From assembly GCA_002794775.1 (NCBI GenBank), contig NBAY01000086.1, positions 1 through 64,000 on the forward strand: a DNA stretch of 64,000 bases. Direction: 5' to 3'. This DNA comes from Porodaedalea pini. Lineage: Eukaryota > Basidiomycota > Agaricomycetes > Hymenochaetales > Hymenochaetaceae. Below, in pieces: positions 21,771 to 32,045 of this stretch (positions are counted from its first letter, which is position 1; every line of letters begins with the position of its first letter). A program made the translations under genes and the position numbers. The notes under the pieces were generated by a model. That model saw only the letters and a list, made by a program, of their open reading frames with translations. It was not told where the DNA came from and ran no database searches.

Positions 21771-24700
21771 ATGATCATATCTATTTCTATCCTCTCATTA
21801 AACGTCCGGCGCTCCGAAGCCACTACTGACCTACTTTTCAAGTCTCTCTTTCAGCGGGGCAGTTCATGTTCTGACATTATCTGTTTACAGGAGATCCCTA
21901 CCATCACTACCACTACTCCTTCCAAATCGTCCCCTTCGGGAGATAAACACTTTGCTACCCACAACTCTAATCCTTTTATTTGTGTACTCCCTCCCCAATC
22001 CCCTTCTATCTGACCCAGCTGCGTGACTTTTCTTCATCCACACATCGCCCATCTTTTTAACTTTCACCCTCATTTATTGCGTCCTATATGCCAAGTCACC
22101 ATTAGCATTGACCGCGGCTCTTCTCTTCCACCTGTTTACATCTGGAATGTCTACAACTCCCCTTCTACTCACCCCTTTGAAGACCCCTTCCCCATCATTT
22201 TGTCTCCCAACACCCACATCCTTGTTGGCAATTTCAATCGCCACTCTGCTCTCTGGTCCGACTCCCATCTCTCCCATTATTTCTCTTCTGCCAAACCTTT
22301 CTTAGAATGGCTCGATTCTTCTTCACTAATAGTCGCCAATTCTCCAGGCGTACCTACCTTTCTGCATCCCCGGGGCTTTTCTACCCTGGACCTTGTCATC
22401 AGTACTTCAGACATTTCCCCCTTCATCAGTCAATCCCTTTTGGTTGGCGATCCCTCTTTCGAATTCCATTCTGACCATCTCCCTATTATATTCTACATAC
22501 CCAGTTCATTTTCACCCCCACCAGACACTCCCCCTCTCTGTCTCATCTGCAAATGCGACATCCCCTCTTTAATTGCAGATTTCTGGGACTCACATCTTTT
22601 TTCTTTTGATACATCTGACATTACCCTCCCTTCTCACCTTGACACCAAATTACTTTCCTTTTATATGGTGTTTTCTTCTTTTACTGCCCGCTTTCTGCAA
22701 AAGCACAAATCCCGGTCATATACCGGCCCCCACTCCTGGTGGACCGAGCAGTGTAGTCATCATTACCAAGCGCATCATAGGGATCTGTCACTGGGCAACC
22801 TTGCCCAGCTTCATAAAACTCTTTCTGCCACCAAAACTGCCTATTTCAGCAACTTACTCTACCAATCCGACCACTCGTTGATTTGGAAATGCAAACACTT
22901 AGGCACAGCGCGCCGCCGCCACCCCATCGGCACCCTCAAACTCCCCTCAGGGCGTTTTACCCTTAACGAGAGTGAGAAATCTGACCTGTTCCGCTCCACG
23001 TTTTTCCCTGCGCTACCCAGTGGTTATCATGACAAACATTCACTCCCTCCTCCAGTTGACATCGAGCCTGTCTCTGTCGACAAAATGCTCCGGGCCTTAA
23101 GGGGCACCAATGACACGACTGCTCCTGGCAGCAACTGCTTTTCTTACTTTCATCTAAAGCTTTTTATCGAACTTGAACCCCAATTCTTTGCCCGAATCTT
23201 TTCCTTTTGCCTATCTTTCGGCTATTTCCCTTCTTCCTTCAAATACTCTATCATCACTTTCATACCCAAACCAAAATGTTCCGACTTTTCACTTCCCCGC
23301 TCCTTTCGCCCCATCGCCCTCGTGGATACGATGGGTAAATTATTTGAACACATTCTTTTCAACCGTTTACAAGTCATATTTGAACAACGTTCCCTCATTC
23401 CTTCTTCTCAACATGGCTGTTGGAAAGCCCTATCTGCGCTGACTGCCTGCTATGAACTCTTACATTTGAACAATTTCAAACCCCTTATTAACTCCCCATT
23501 CACTGATGCTCCAGGCCTCGGTCCTTTCGAACCCCAGTGTTGTCGTTTGTTGACCTCTGTGATCACAATCGACATTCAAGGTTTTTTTGACAATATTTCC
23601 CATCCTTTACTCATTGACCGATTAACCCGGTCCAACATTCACCCCAATCTTATAAATTGTGTTTCCCATTGGATGCGCAACCATCCCATTTCCTTGCACT
23701 TTAACCAATATTTTTCAGACACTTTCATCAAACCCAACCGCGGGGTTCCCCAAGGCTCCCCCCTTTCTCCCCTCATTTCTATCTTTGCAGCCGCCCCTGC
23801 TATCGAAGCCTACTACAATTGTTTCCCTTATAATCAACCTTTACTCGCTTATATGGATGATCACCTCCTTTCCGCGTGCTCTTTGAGCATACGCGCCAAT
23901 CTTGTTCGTTTACACAATCAATTTCGATTCCTTTCCTTACAATTTGAACATCTGGGCCTTTCCATTGACTCAGATTCTATCGAACTCATTCATTTCACCC
24001 CCCACAACGCCCGCACTCCAGATGTTGCTTTTCCAACTCAACCAGAAAACCGACCCTCCCTTATTTTATCACCTTCTCAAATAATTCACCCCCGGTTACA
24101 TATCACATGGCTGGGCGTTATTTTTCAACACCATCTACATCCTTCCCTACACCTTCATTCCCGAGCCAACAAGGCTCTGTCCACCCTTCACCAATGTTCT
24201 TTTCTATTTCAATCTTCTCATGGTGCATATCTCAAATACGCCTGTCTTCTTTACTTCAACCTTATACGTTCTGTTGCTGTTTACGGCGCCCTACTTTTTC
24301 CCAACTCTCCCTCTATTAACAACATCCTAGTGCCTGTTCAAAACTACACCCTTTCTCTTATACTATCCTGCAACGTCAACAAAGTCGCAGCTGGTTCTTT
24401 ACTTTCCATTCCACCCATTGACCTTTTCGTTCAATACCAATCAAAATGTTTCATTACTTCTTACGTTTCATCATTTCACTCTTCTCTCCCCCCATTGGTG
24501 GATATTCGCAATTCACTCCCGTCTAATATCACTATTCCTACCACCAATCTTTACCCTATTATCCCACCCGTTCATTCTTGTTTGTCTTTGGTACCGCTTA
24601 CTTCTCATATGCGCAATCTTGCTATTAGACATTCCTTCCTTCACCTATTCAAGCACCCTCCTCCATTTCAATATTTCTTGTTTACAGACGGCTCTGTCAT

Positions 24701-25598
24701 TGAACGGGATGGCATCCCTATCGGCGGCCACGGTTATTCAATCATGCATAATCAGCGCGAACTCGCCTCTTTCGCCTCCGGCGCACACACCCAAAGTAAT
24801 ATCCTCTTCGAGGAACAACAGGCATTAGTCACTGGCATTTCGCGCTTCTCCACCCTATTAGCGCACTGTGTCCACCCCATTCACTTACGTGTCGCCACAG
24901 ACTCTGCCAACTGCGCCCGCGCTATCTTCTCAGAGGACTCATCTCAGGCTACTTTCATAACAGCCTTTTGAAGGATTTGCAGCATATTCTTATCCCTGCA
25001 CCACCCAGCATCCACCATCTCGGTGCAGTGGCTGCCCTCCCATATGGGATTACCCGGTAATTCACATGCAGACCAGCTCGCGTCCCAAGCCTCACATTTG
25101 TGACGCAAAAGCCCTGCGCCCGACACATTACCCAACCTACACGCACGCTTTTCCACCAACCTGTTGGCTAAATGGCAAAACCGCACCCTAAACCTTCGAC
25201 AACATCGCAGCGTCGTTACTGCGCCATACATTCTTCACCCACGCTGCCAATTACGACCCTTCCTGCGACTCAACCCTGAGAAGCGCATTCCCCGCCACCT
25301 CCAGTCGAGAGCGGTTGGAATCCTACTTAATACTCACGACATGCATGATCGAAACCTGCCAAGCCGATGCCCGGATCCACTCTGTCTTAAACATGACATC
25401 CGTCACCTCCTTAACGTCTGCCCGTTCTTTTCACAAGTACGACGTCAATTTTTTCATAAACCACATCTCCCTCTTTCATTTTCTAATTGGTTCGCACCAT
25501 CCAGCTTCATGTTACTCATTCAATTCGCCTATTTTTCTTTTCATCGTCTGCCCGACGCTATGCCTTATTATTCAGACCTCCCACCAGATCTTATATAA
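21771..25598 (+). pseudogene. LINE ORF2: endonuclease, reverse transcriptase, RNase H
   Basis: One reading frame interrupted by TGA at 22011, 24969 and 25101. The N-terminus has the endonuclease start (SLNVRRSEA...IICLQE), GNFNRHSALWSD, STLDLVIST and SDHLPIIF. The reverse transcriptase has RSFRPIALVDTMGKLFEHIL, IDIQGFFDNISHPLL, NRGVPQGSPLSPLIS and LAYMDDHLLSA with the catalytic YxDD. The RNase H domain has FLFTDGSVIERDG, FEEQQALVTGISRF, RVATDSANCARAI and VQWLPSHMGLPGNSHADQLA. A cysteine/histidine tail (CPDPLCLKHDIRHLLNVC) closes the protein. Three of the four catalytic parts are intact between stops, so decay is limited. Confidence 0.88.
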
Positions 25599-25756
25599 AT
25601 CAAACCGTCATCAGACTTAACGAACCCCTATATTTTTACACCGTCATGCATTTAGCCTCTACGAAGCTTTCTTTCTTCCTTCCTTTCTTTCCGTCCCCTT
25701 CTTTCCTTTCCTTCCCTTAGTAGCGTAAATTGTGCAGAGTAGTGCAGCCTTATACA

Positions 25757-25767
25757 TTTTAGTGCAC
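25757..25767 (+). repeat. Right target-site duplication of the LINE
   Basis: TTTTAGTGCAC, matching 19447-19457 exactly. Confidence 0.8.
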
Positions 25768-25981
25768 GTGACCTCATTGCGTACTCCCGAACGTCCTGCG
25801 GCGTGTTCGTCTATCGTAGTCTATCTCTTCACGATACTACTACAAGCATTCTTCGCTAATTATTACAACATATTGTTCTACATTACTTGGGTTACAATGC
25901 CAAGAACATGAAGAAAGAAAAAGATCGAAGCGAAAGAAAGCGGCGCGATACTTCCTTTCGTCTCACTGCCCAAAGAAATTC

Positions 25982-27429
25982 CTATTCGATGCTGTCCTGG
26001 AGATGCGATTCATCCCTTCTCGTGCGTGGATTGATTGGATCCTGGAGACTGGTAGAATCTTTGGCGCCGTCAGGAACTAGGACGACCGGGACGATTTTTT
26101 CACTGTCGCGAAATCGTTTCAGTGGCGGCAAGCGTAGATCGGTGTCGCTGCTGTGACCATCGTATGCCCTCTTGACACGAGTCGCCGACTGCACGGCGAC
26201 GGAGGGAGTATCGCTAGCAGGCACTTTGATGTGTTGCATAGAAGACTCGAGATGATCTTCTTTCTGGCGTTTCCATCCGCTGGGCTCGACCACGTTATCG
26301 TCCTCGGCGCTCGAAGTGCCATCGCTCGAGTCGTACAGAGGGGATTCCCCCTCCGCCAAAACAGGATGAATGTCTTCTTGATGATCAGGACATGCTGTAG
26401 ATATCGTGTCGATGGGCTTTGGTCGGTGTACGGCAGTGGTGGGGTCCCGACGCCAGTCTTTGAATGGTCTGCCGCGTAGATCGTCTCGTCGTCGATATTT
26501 CGGAGGGAGGGCACCGAAATACCTCTTGAAATCATCTACTTCAATTCCCATCTTCATGTTGCTATCTTTCACCTCTGTCAACGACCTCGCTAGATTTTCG
26601 TTCTCATTTCGTAGACGATCATTCTCCATATCCCGGAGAAAGACCTTCGCTTCCAGAGAAGACATTTGTTTCTTCATATCCGCGAACTCCGTTGGAGAGG
26701 GTAATAGACTGAGGGCGAGCTCGTGCTCTATGATCACGTTCTCCAGATGCTCAATCATTGTTGCTTGCTTTTTCTCAGCTTCCCTCTTTGTTACAGCAGG
26801 TTGTTCGGTCGCCTCCCGACTTATCGACGCATTCTTGAATGCATCAGGTTGAGGAATCCTGCTTCCACCCTTGCCAGCATCCGTATGCTTCTCGTTGAAC
26901 GCAGTGCCTTTCATCGATGGAGCTTTTCCTACCGAAGATGACTACCTCTAGTCGGAAAAAGGAAAGGAAAGGAACTCACTCGAGAATCTGTGGTTAGTAT
27001 CCTTCGCAGTCTGCTTCTCGTGCCCAGTTCGCCGTTTCAGTGACAGGTGAGGCCTCACGTTCGAGCTGAGCTTCGATGGCTCGCCAAGTGTAAGTGGCTG
27101 TAATTTGGGGCGGACGACTAACTTTTGCGCGCCGGCGCGCATCGTTTTCTGCCTTTGACGGGGCTCTGCAGGGAGAGGCATGATCTCGGCCTCGTTCTGA
27201 CTTCAAAGGCCACAGTCACATCAGATGTGAGAGCATGGGACCTGGGCGGAGGCACTCACTTGCTGGTCGCACTATTTGCTAGTTGGTATAAGAAGTTGTC
27301 GAAAGCTTTCCCGCGATCCCTTGGGTTCAAATTCTTTGGTACTGTGAAATCGCTCTGCAGCCATATCGTCAGGGAATCCGCATCAGGTTGACCAAGTATG
27401 ACATCCAAACTACTCACGACGGTGGCCAT
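25982..27429 (-). CDS. Unrecognised coiled-coil protein
   Basis: Not assigned to a family. The likely start is ATG at 27429 (MATVVSSLDVILGQPDADSL), followed by FTVPKNLNPRDRGKAFDNFL and an intron ending at the ctgcag near 27173. A middle exon and the last exon (about 26930-25982) follow; the last is joined by a GT-AG intron (gtgagttcc...cggtag). The middle exon can be read in two frames: one leads through LTLGEPSKLSSNVRPHLSLK into the last exon without a break, the other encodes PQITATYTWRAIEAQLER but meets a TAA near a perfect TACTAAC branch point. The last exon has a heptad-rich coiled coil (SLEAKVFLRDMENDRLRNEN), then a charged low-complexity tail with basic patches that may be nuclear. Divergent from the gene at 28211. 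Confidence 0.5.
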
Positions 27430-28210
27430 ACTCCGTAAAGTGTTGGAAAGTCGCGGCGTCGGCGTTGATGTGTATGCGTTTAGTCGTCGCGCGTCTAGCG
27501 GTCAAGATGACTGTCGGAAGCAAAGAGGATGAAATTCGTCGAGCTCTTCACCGGACGAACACAAGAGCCTCCGGCCAGTTAGTGGCTCATCCAAACTTAA
27601 TTTCGTTGCACTGAGGCCTCGAGCTCCCAAAGCCGCGAGATGAATGAAGAACAATAGAAGTTCCTGTCGATGCCTTATACGGACAAACTGCCTAATTTGG
27701 ACTTATCTGTGGCTGCTGATTGGTCGGCACGCTGATGTGGCTGTACTCGGCGGGAGGCTCGTAGATGCCTCTCTTTCGACGACACAAAAACTAAAGGCCT
27801 TTTCCACTGCAACGGTACTGCCTGATTGCAACCGGGGAGCTGTTGTCCTCTGTTTTTTTTACCTTGTGTCGTTCTTGATTTTTCCTTTCCCGCTTTCCTT
27901 TGGCTCAAAGGGACAAGTCAGTGAGGCGTTGTCTCGTCCTCTGTGTGTCCAAACATTACAATCGTCGCAATCGGGTCAAGGGTTTGTTTGGTCCAGCATT
28001 TCGGGACAAACTTTACGAATTGGGCAACTTGCTGGTGAGCTAATCGCAAAAGTCACGAGCGTGAACTGCATCTGAGCCACGGCCCCAGCAGAAAATCCCG
28101 GCGCGTCTCGCCTTTCCTTTACCTTCAACTACAACAGTCACCTACTCCCAGCTCTGAAAGGAGCTCACTTCTCTTCATCGTCTTTTATTCACTACAGGGC
28201 ACATTTCAAG
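27430..28210. promoter_or_regulatory. Shared upstream region of two divergent unrecognised genes
   Basis: 781 bp between the start codons of two oppositely transcribed genes. Contains CT-rich tracts near 27850-27900 of the kind found in fungal promoters. No RNA gene is visible. Confidence 0.4.
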
Positions 28211-29559
28211 ATGGTCGGAGCGATACGGAAAGAGAGAATGAAGGCGTCGAGGCCTTACGAAGTGAGCAGGCATTCATAGATTGTTTCCCTTTCTTCAGCG
28301 TCGTGCTAACCACACGACTGGATATGACAGCGCAAAGTGCATTTCCAACAAGAGACAAACGACATACCCATCACCGCGACACCGGTCAGGCAGGCTGCCC
28401 CAGTCCTCATCCCAGGCGCGGAGGACCACAAACTCCAGAAGAGAAAGGGCGTGTCTGCGGCGCGTCGTCGCAGTGGTGGCTTGAAGTCCTCCCTTTTGCC
28501 TGGTGAAGAAACCGACAATATCTTCGCCTACGCGACCGACCCATGTCAGAAACCCCTTAGCTTTTTATGATCGTGCGCGTTCTCACTACCGTCTACAGAC
28601 CCGAAGACCCCAGTCAAAAAGACCCGGGCGCGTGCTAGACATCCGCTGGCCACAGACATGAGTAAGCATATAGCAGGCGCTCATGGTCATGATAGCAGCC
28701 TTACTCACCTATATGTCTGTTCAATCTAGGCATCGACAAAATCACTGCTAGCTCGAAGCTTCAGGATTTTCCTTCTTCACCTTTTGGGAAGTCAATGGGC
28801 AAACCGGACGTCTCAGACTTCTCGGACATACCACGCAGTGCGTTTCTACATTCGGGAACTTGCTTTCCTACTCGTCTAATATCTTCAGCAGTCGCGTTCC
28901 TCGATACGGCTTTGCCTTCATCAATCGAAGATATCGGGTCTGAGCTCGAGGAGATGCGCTCAAAGATCATCGAAAAGGGGAATGGTTGCCGCTGTGTTGA
29001 GCTCGAGCACGAGAACGGCGAGTTACGACGTAAATACGACGCGCTGTACAGCAAGCATCAGACGCTTTTGGCTATATTGAAGGAGATGCGTGCAAACACG
29101 GGGCTTGGTGGTTCGCTCCATGCCATCGAGCCTCAGGATGAGATGCTCTGCGATGCGGACGATGAGTTCGAACAATCCCAGGCCTCGATGCTCTCCGGTT
29201 ATCTCCGCCGCAGCTCCTTCACACCCGCTCCAGCGCTCGCCTCTGCGTCCTCGACCCCGTCGACGTCCTCTTCGTCTTCATCTATGGCAGCGGAATTCGG
29301 CACACCTTCTGAGACACCCACCATGCCATTGCGTGTAATTGACGAAGATTACGATGAAGGTTACGATCGGCGCTCTCTGCGTATTGAAGAAGTTCGGTCG
29401 GACGTGTCACGCAAGCTCGGTCTGACCGAAGGAATGAGCATGGAAGAAACTCTTGATCGGCTCACCGACGCTCTGTCTGTGAAATGGAGGATCACCGACA
29501 ACAGCAACATCGTGATCCCTCCACTTACTATGCCACCCCTCCCCGACTTTCAGATGTGA
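28211..29559 (+). CDS. Unrecognised coiled-coil, proline/serine-rich protein
   Basis: Not assigned to a family. Exon 1 starts MVGAIRKERMKASRPYE at 28211. Later exons read RKVHFQQETNDIPITATPVR, a basic patch (KTPVKKTRARARHP), KITASSKLQDFPSSPFGKS, then a coiled coil (ELEEMRSKIIEKGN ... ELEHENGELRRKYDALYSKH), a serine-rich linker (SSTPSTSSSSSSMAAEF) and a C-terminal part RKLGLTEGMSMEETLDRLTD, with the stop at 29557-29559. Introns at about 28265-28330, 28544-28599 and 28661-28730 keep the frame open. The basic N-terminus with TP/SP sites followed by a coiled coil recalls chromosome or spindle adaptor proteins, but that is a guess. Confidence 0.55.
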
Positions 29560-30154
29560 TTACAGGCTGCGTCTTCTGCCTTCCGCTCTCTAGTGCGGTT
29601 GCCGTATTTTCTATTCCCTCTATTCCTCAACTTCCTCTGCCATCTTCTTTTCTTCTTTTCTTTCCTCAACTCTTTACACCTTTCATATATTCTGCTATCT
29701 TCTTACGGTCGATTTGCTGTCGCCCTTTCTGTTCCCCATTTTTTTTTCCCATCAACTTCCCGGAGGTTCTCACAATTCTTTCTGCCACTAATACTCGACA
29801 CAAATGGATCTGTATTTTTAGAAATATAAAATGGCATGGCACTGCGACTTGAAGCAATAAAATTAATATTTTTAGTGGTTGATCCGTTTCGGCGCCGCAC
29901 CGGACTTCGATAATCACGTTTCTCGACTTCTCTTCCGGAGCGACAACCATGGGACTCTATAGGGCTTCAACCCGCAGTTTATTTCTAGACTGCTCACCGT
30001 GTGGACGACCTCGATGATCTGTGCCAGCAAAGCTCTAATACGATCAGTTGCAGCACGAGCATGGCTCAGTGGACGAACAGGCGCGCCCCGTGTATTCAGC
30101 TCAGGTCTCATCCGAAGGTGCTTTATGTGATTACCAACGTCTATTCGCTGCTGA
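29560..30154. other. Intergenic region, CT-rich at its left end
   Basis: About 600 bp. A CT-rich stretch (29600-29760) is probably the 3' untranslated region of the previous gene. The right part may hold a short 5' exon of the CoA-transferase (an ATG at 30061 opens MAQWTNRRAPCIQ), but I cannot join it convincingly. Confidence 0.35.
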
Positions 30155-31767
30155 ATGAGTCACAGAAGACAGGACAATGGTGCTCGCCAGGTGTCTGAAC
30201 TCCCATTAGCCGGAATTAGAGTCCTCGAGCTGGGACAACTCATTGCTGGACCATTTGCAGGCCAGTTACTCGGGTGCGTACCGACATCGAAATCCATATC
30301 TTGTGCTGAAACTAACAATTTAAATGCGAAACTTCAGTCACTTTGGAGCGGAAGTGATCAAAGTCGAGCCTCCAACTGCAGGAGACCCTGTTCGTGTTTG
30401 GCGAGAGCTCGACATGGACGGCGTTAGTATATGGTTCAGAAGTATATCAAGGAACAAGAAGAGCGTGACGATTGATATGCGGAAGGAAGAGGGGAAGAAG
30501 TGAGTCCATCGTAGTATATTGCGTCTAATTCTGAGTAGTGACCAAAATGCAGGCTTGTGAAAGAGCTTGCAATCAAAAGTGACATCCTCCTAGAAAACTT
30601 CAAGCCCGGAAGTACGCCCGCACTTGCACTCCTTTCTTTCAGAAAGCACAGCATTAAATCTATCTCCAGCTTTGGAAAAGTGGGGCCTCGGCCCATCCGA
30701 TATCCATCCTCACAACCCGGACCTAATATTCACTCGCGTGAGCGGCTACGGTCAGACAGGTCCATGGGCATATCGCGGCGGATACGCCTCAGTGTGCGAA
30801 GCGGAGTCAGGATTCCGCTTCATAAACGGTTTTCCTGATGAGACTGGCATGCTCTCTGGCCCACCGGTACGCCCGAATATCAGCATTGGAGACTCGATAA
30901 CTGGCCTGCATGCGGCCTTTGGCGCGGTACGCTTGGATGAATATTAATGCTTTTGATACGTATGGCTTACTACTACTATCGATCAAGGTACTGGCGTTGC
31001 TTTCTAGGGGAAAGCGAAAATCAAATTGTAAAAACGGTGGTCAGACTGTGGACGTCAGTATCATGGAGAGGTAAACGCAATGGCTCTCTTCAGAACCTGA
31101 ACTGACTGACCACGCCTAAAGCATGCTGAACCTAATGGAAGGTGTCGTCCCCGAGTACTCGCGCAAGGGCGTGATTCGCGGACCATCCGGCTCCTCCGTT
31201 ACCGGCATCGTTCCGACGAACGCTTATCCAACCTCCATTCCCTCAGCATACGTCGTAATAGGCGCGAACGGCGAGTCGATCTACGAGCGGCTCATGACCG
31301 CTATCGGGCGCCTAGACCTCATCGGGCCAAACTACGCGGGCAACCACAACCGCGTGCCGCGTCAGACAGAGATCGAGGACGGAATCTCCGCGTGGACGCG
31401 CCAGCACACGCCGGAGGAAGCCTGCAAGGCGATGGATGATGCAGGCGTGCCCGTTGGCCGGATTATGAACGTCAAGGATCTAATGGAGAACGAGCATGTG
31501 CGCGGGCGGGGCATGATCGAGCGCATTCGCGTCCCGTTGCGAAGTCCGCAGGGGGAGGCTTCTGTAGATGATGGAGGTTGGGAATTGGACGTTCATCGAG
31601 TCACACCGCGTATGGAATGCGAAGCGCCGACGCGTTGGGCCGGCCCTGATCTCGGTCAGCATAACGAGGAAGTCCTTGGAGGGATCCTCGGCCTTTCTCA
31701 GTCCGACATGAGCAGCCTAAGGGCTCGATGCGTTATCGGAAAGGCTCATGAAGGCAACGGTCTATAA
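30155..31767 (+). CDS. Class III CoA-transferase (SUGCT/CaiB-BaiF family)
   Basis: Moves CoA between carboxylic acids through an aspartyl-CoA thioester; the closest match by eye is the mitochondrial succinate-hydroxymethylglutarate CoA-transferase type. Six exons read LPLAGIRVLELGQLIAGPFA, HFGAEVIKVEPPTAGDPVR, ISRNKKSVTIDMRKEEG, LLENFKPGTLEKWGLGP, FTRVSGYGQTGPWAYRGGY, ISIGDSITGLHAAFGAV (with the catalytic Asp) and GQTVDVSIMESMLNLMEGVV, ending at TAA 31765-31767. The intron at 30612-30669 is the one that restores FKPGTLEKWG. The start at 30155 gives MSHRRQDNGARQV before the domain; a mitochondrial leader on an upstream exon is possible. No break seen. Confidence 0.88.
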
Positions 31768-32045
31768 TGCAAATACAGATACCCGCTTTGGTTGGCAAAG
31801 GGATCCACAATTATTAAGACATAGTTTGGCCGCGGAAACTCTTATAGGAAATTCTGAATTAAACAAGGAAAATAAATGTATGCGGTTTGAAATTAGTACA
31901 TATAACATGCAATGAACCATCCAGACGAAATCTGTATCTAAGAGTGAATAAAATACAAATTCCCTATCATCCGATGCAACCATCATCCAGTCATTGAGGT
32001 CATCAACACAATCACCTCATCTGCAAGGTATAAATTCGTCAAACT

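Larger units (their letters stand above)
19458..25756 (+). mobile_element. Tad/I-like non-LTR retrotransposon (LINE), 6.3 kb
   Basis: Delimited by an exact 11 bp direct repeat. Contains ORF1 with zinc-binding cysteine/histidine motifs and ORF2 with apurinic-type endonuclease, reverse transcriptase and RNase H. The presence of RNase H and a gag-like ORF1 with knuckles suggests the I or Tad1 group common in fungi. The 5' untranslated part is about 70 bp, the 3' part about 160 bp with a CT-rich tract (tttctttcttccttcc...) and no poly(A). One frameshift and four in-frame TGA codons make this copy inactive as read, but it has full-length ends, so it is a recent or slowly decayed insertion. Confidence 0.9.

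Noticed and set aside
22011..25103. TGA read as tryptophan or selenocysteine in the LINE
   Set aside because: Neighbouring host genes end at TGA normally, and the positions fit decayed arginine codons better; no supporting structure was seen.
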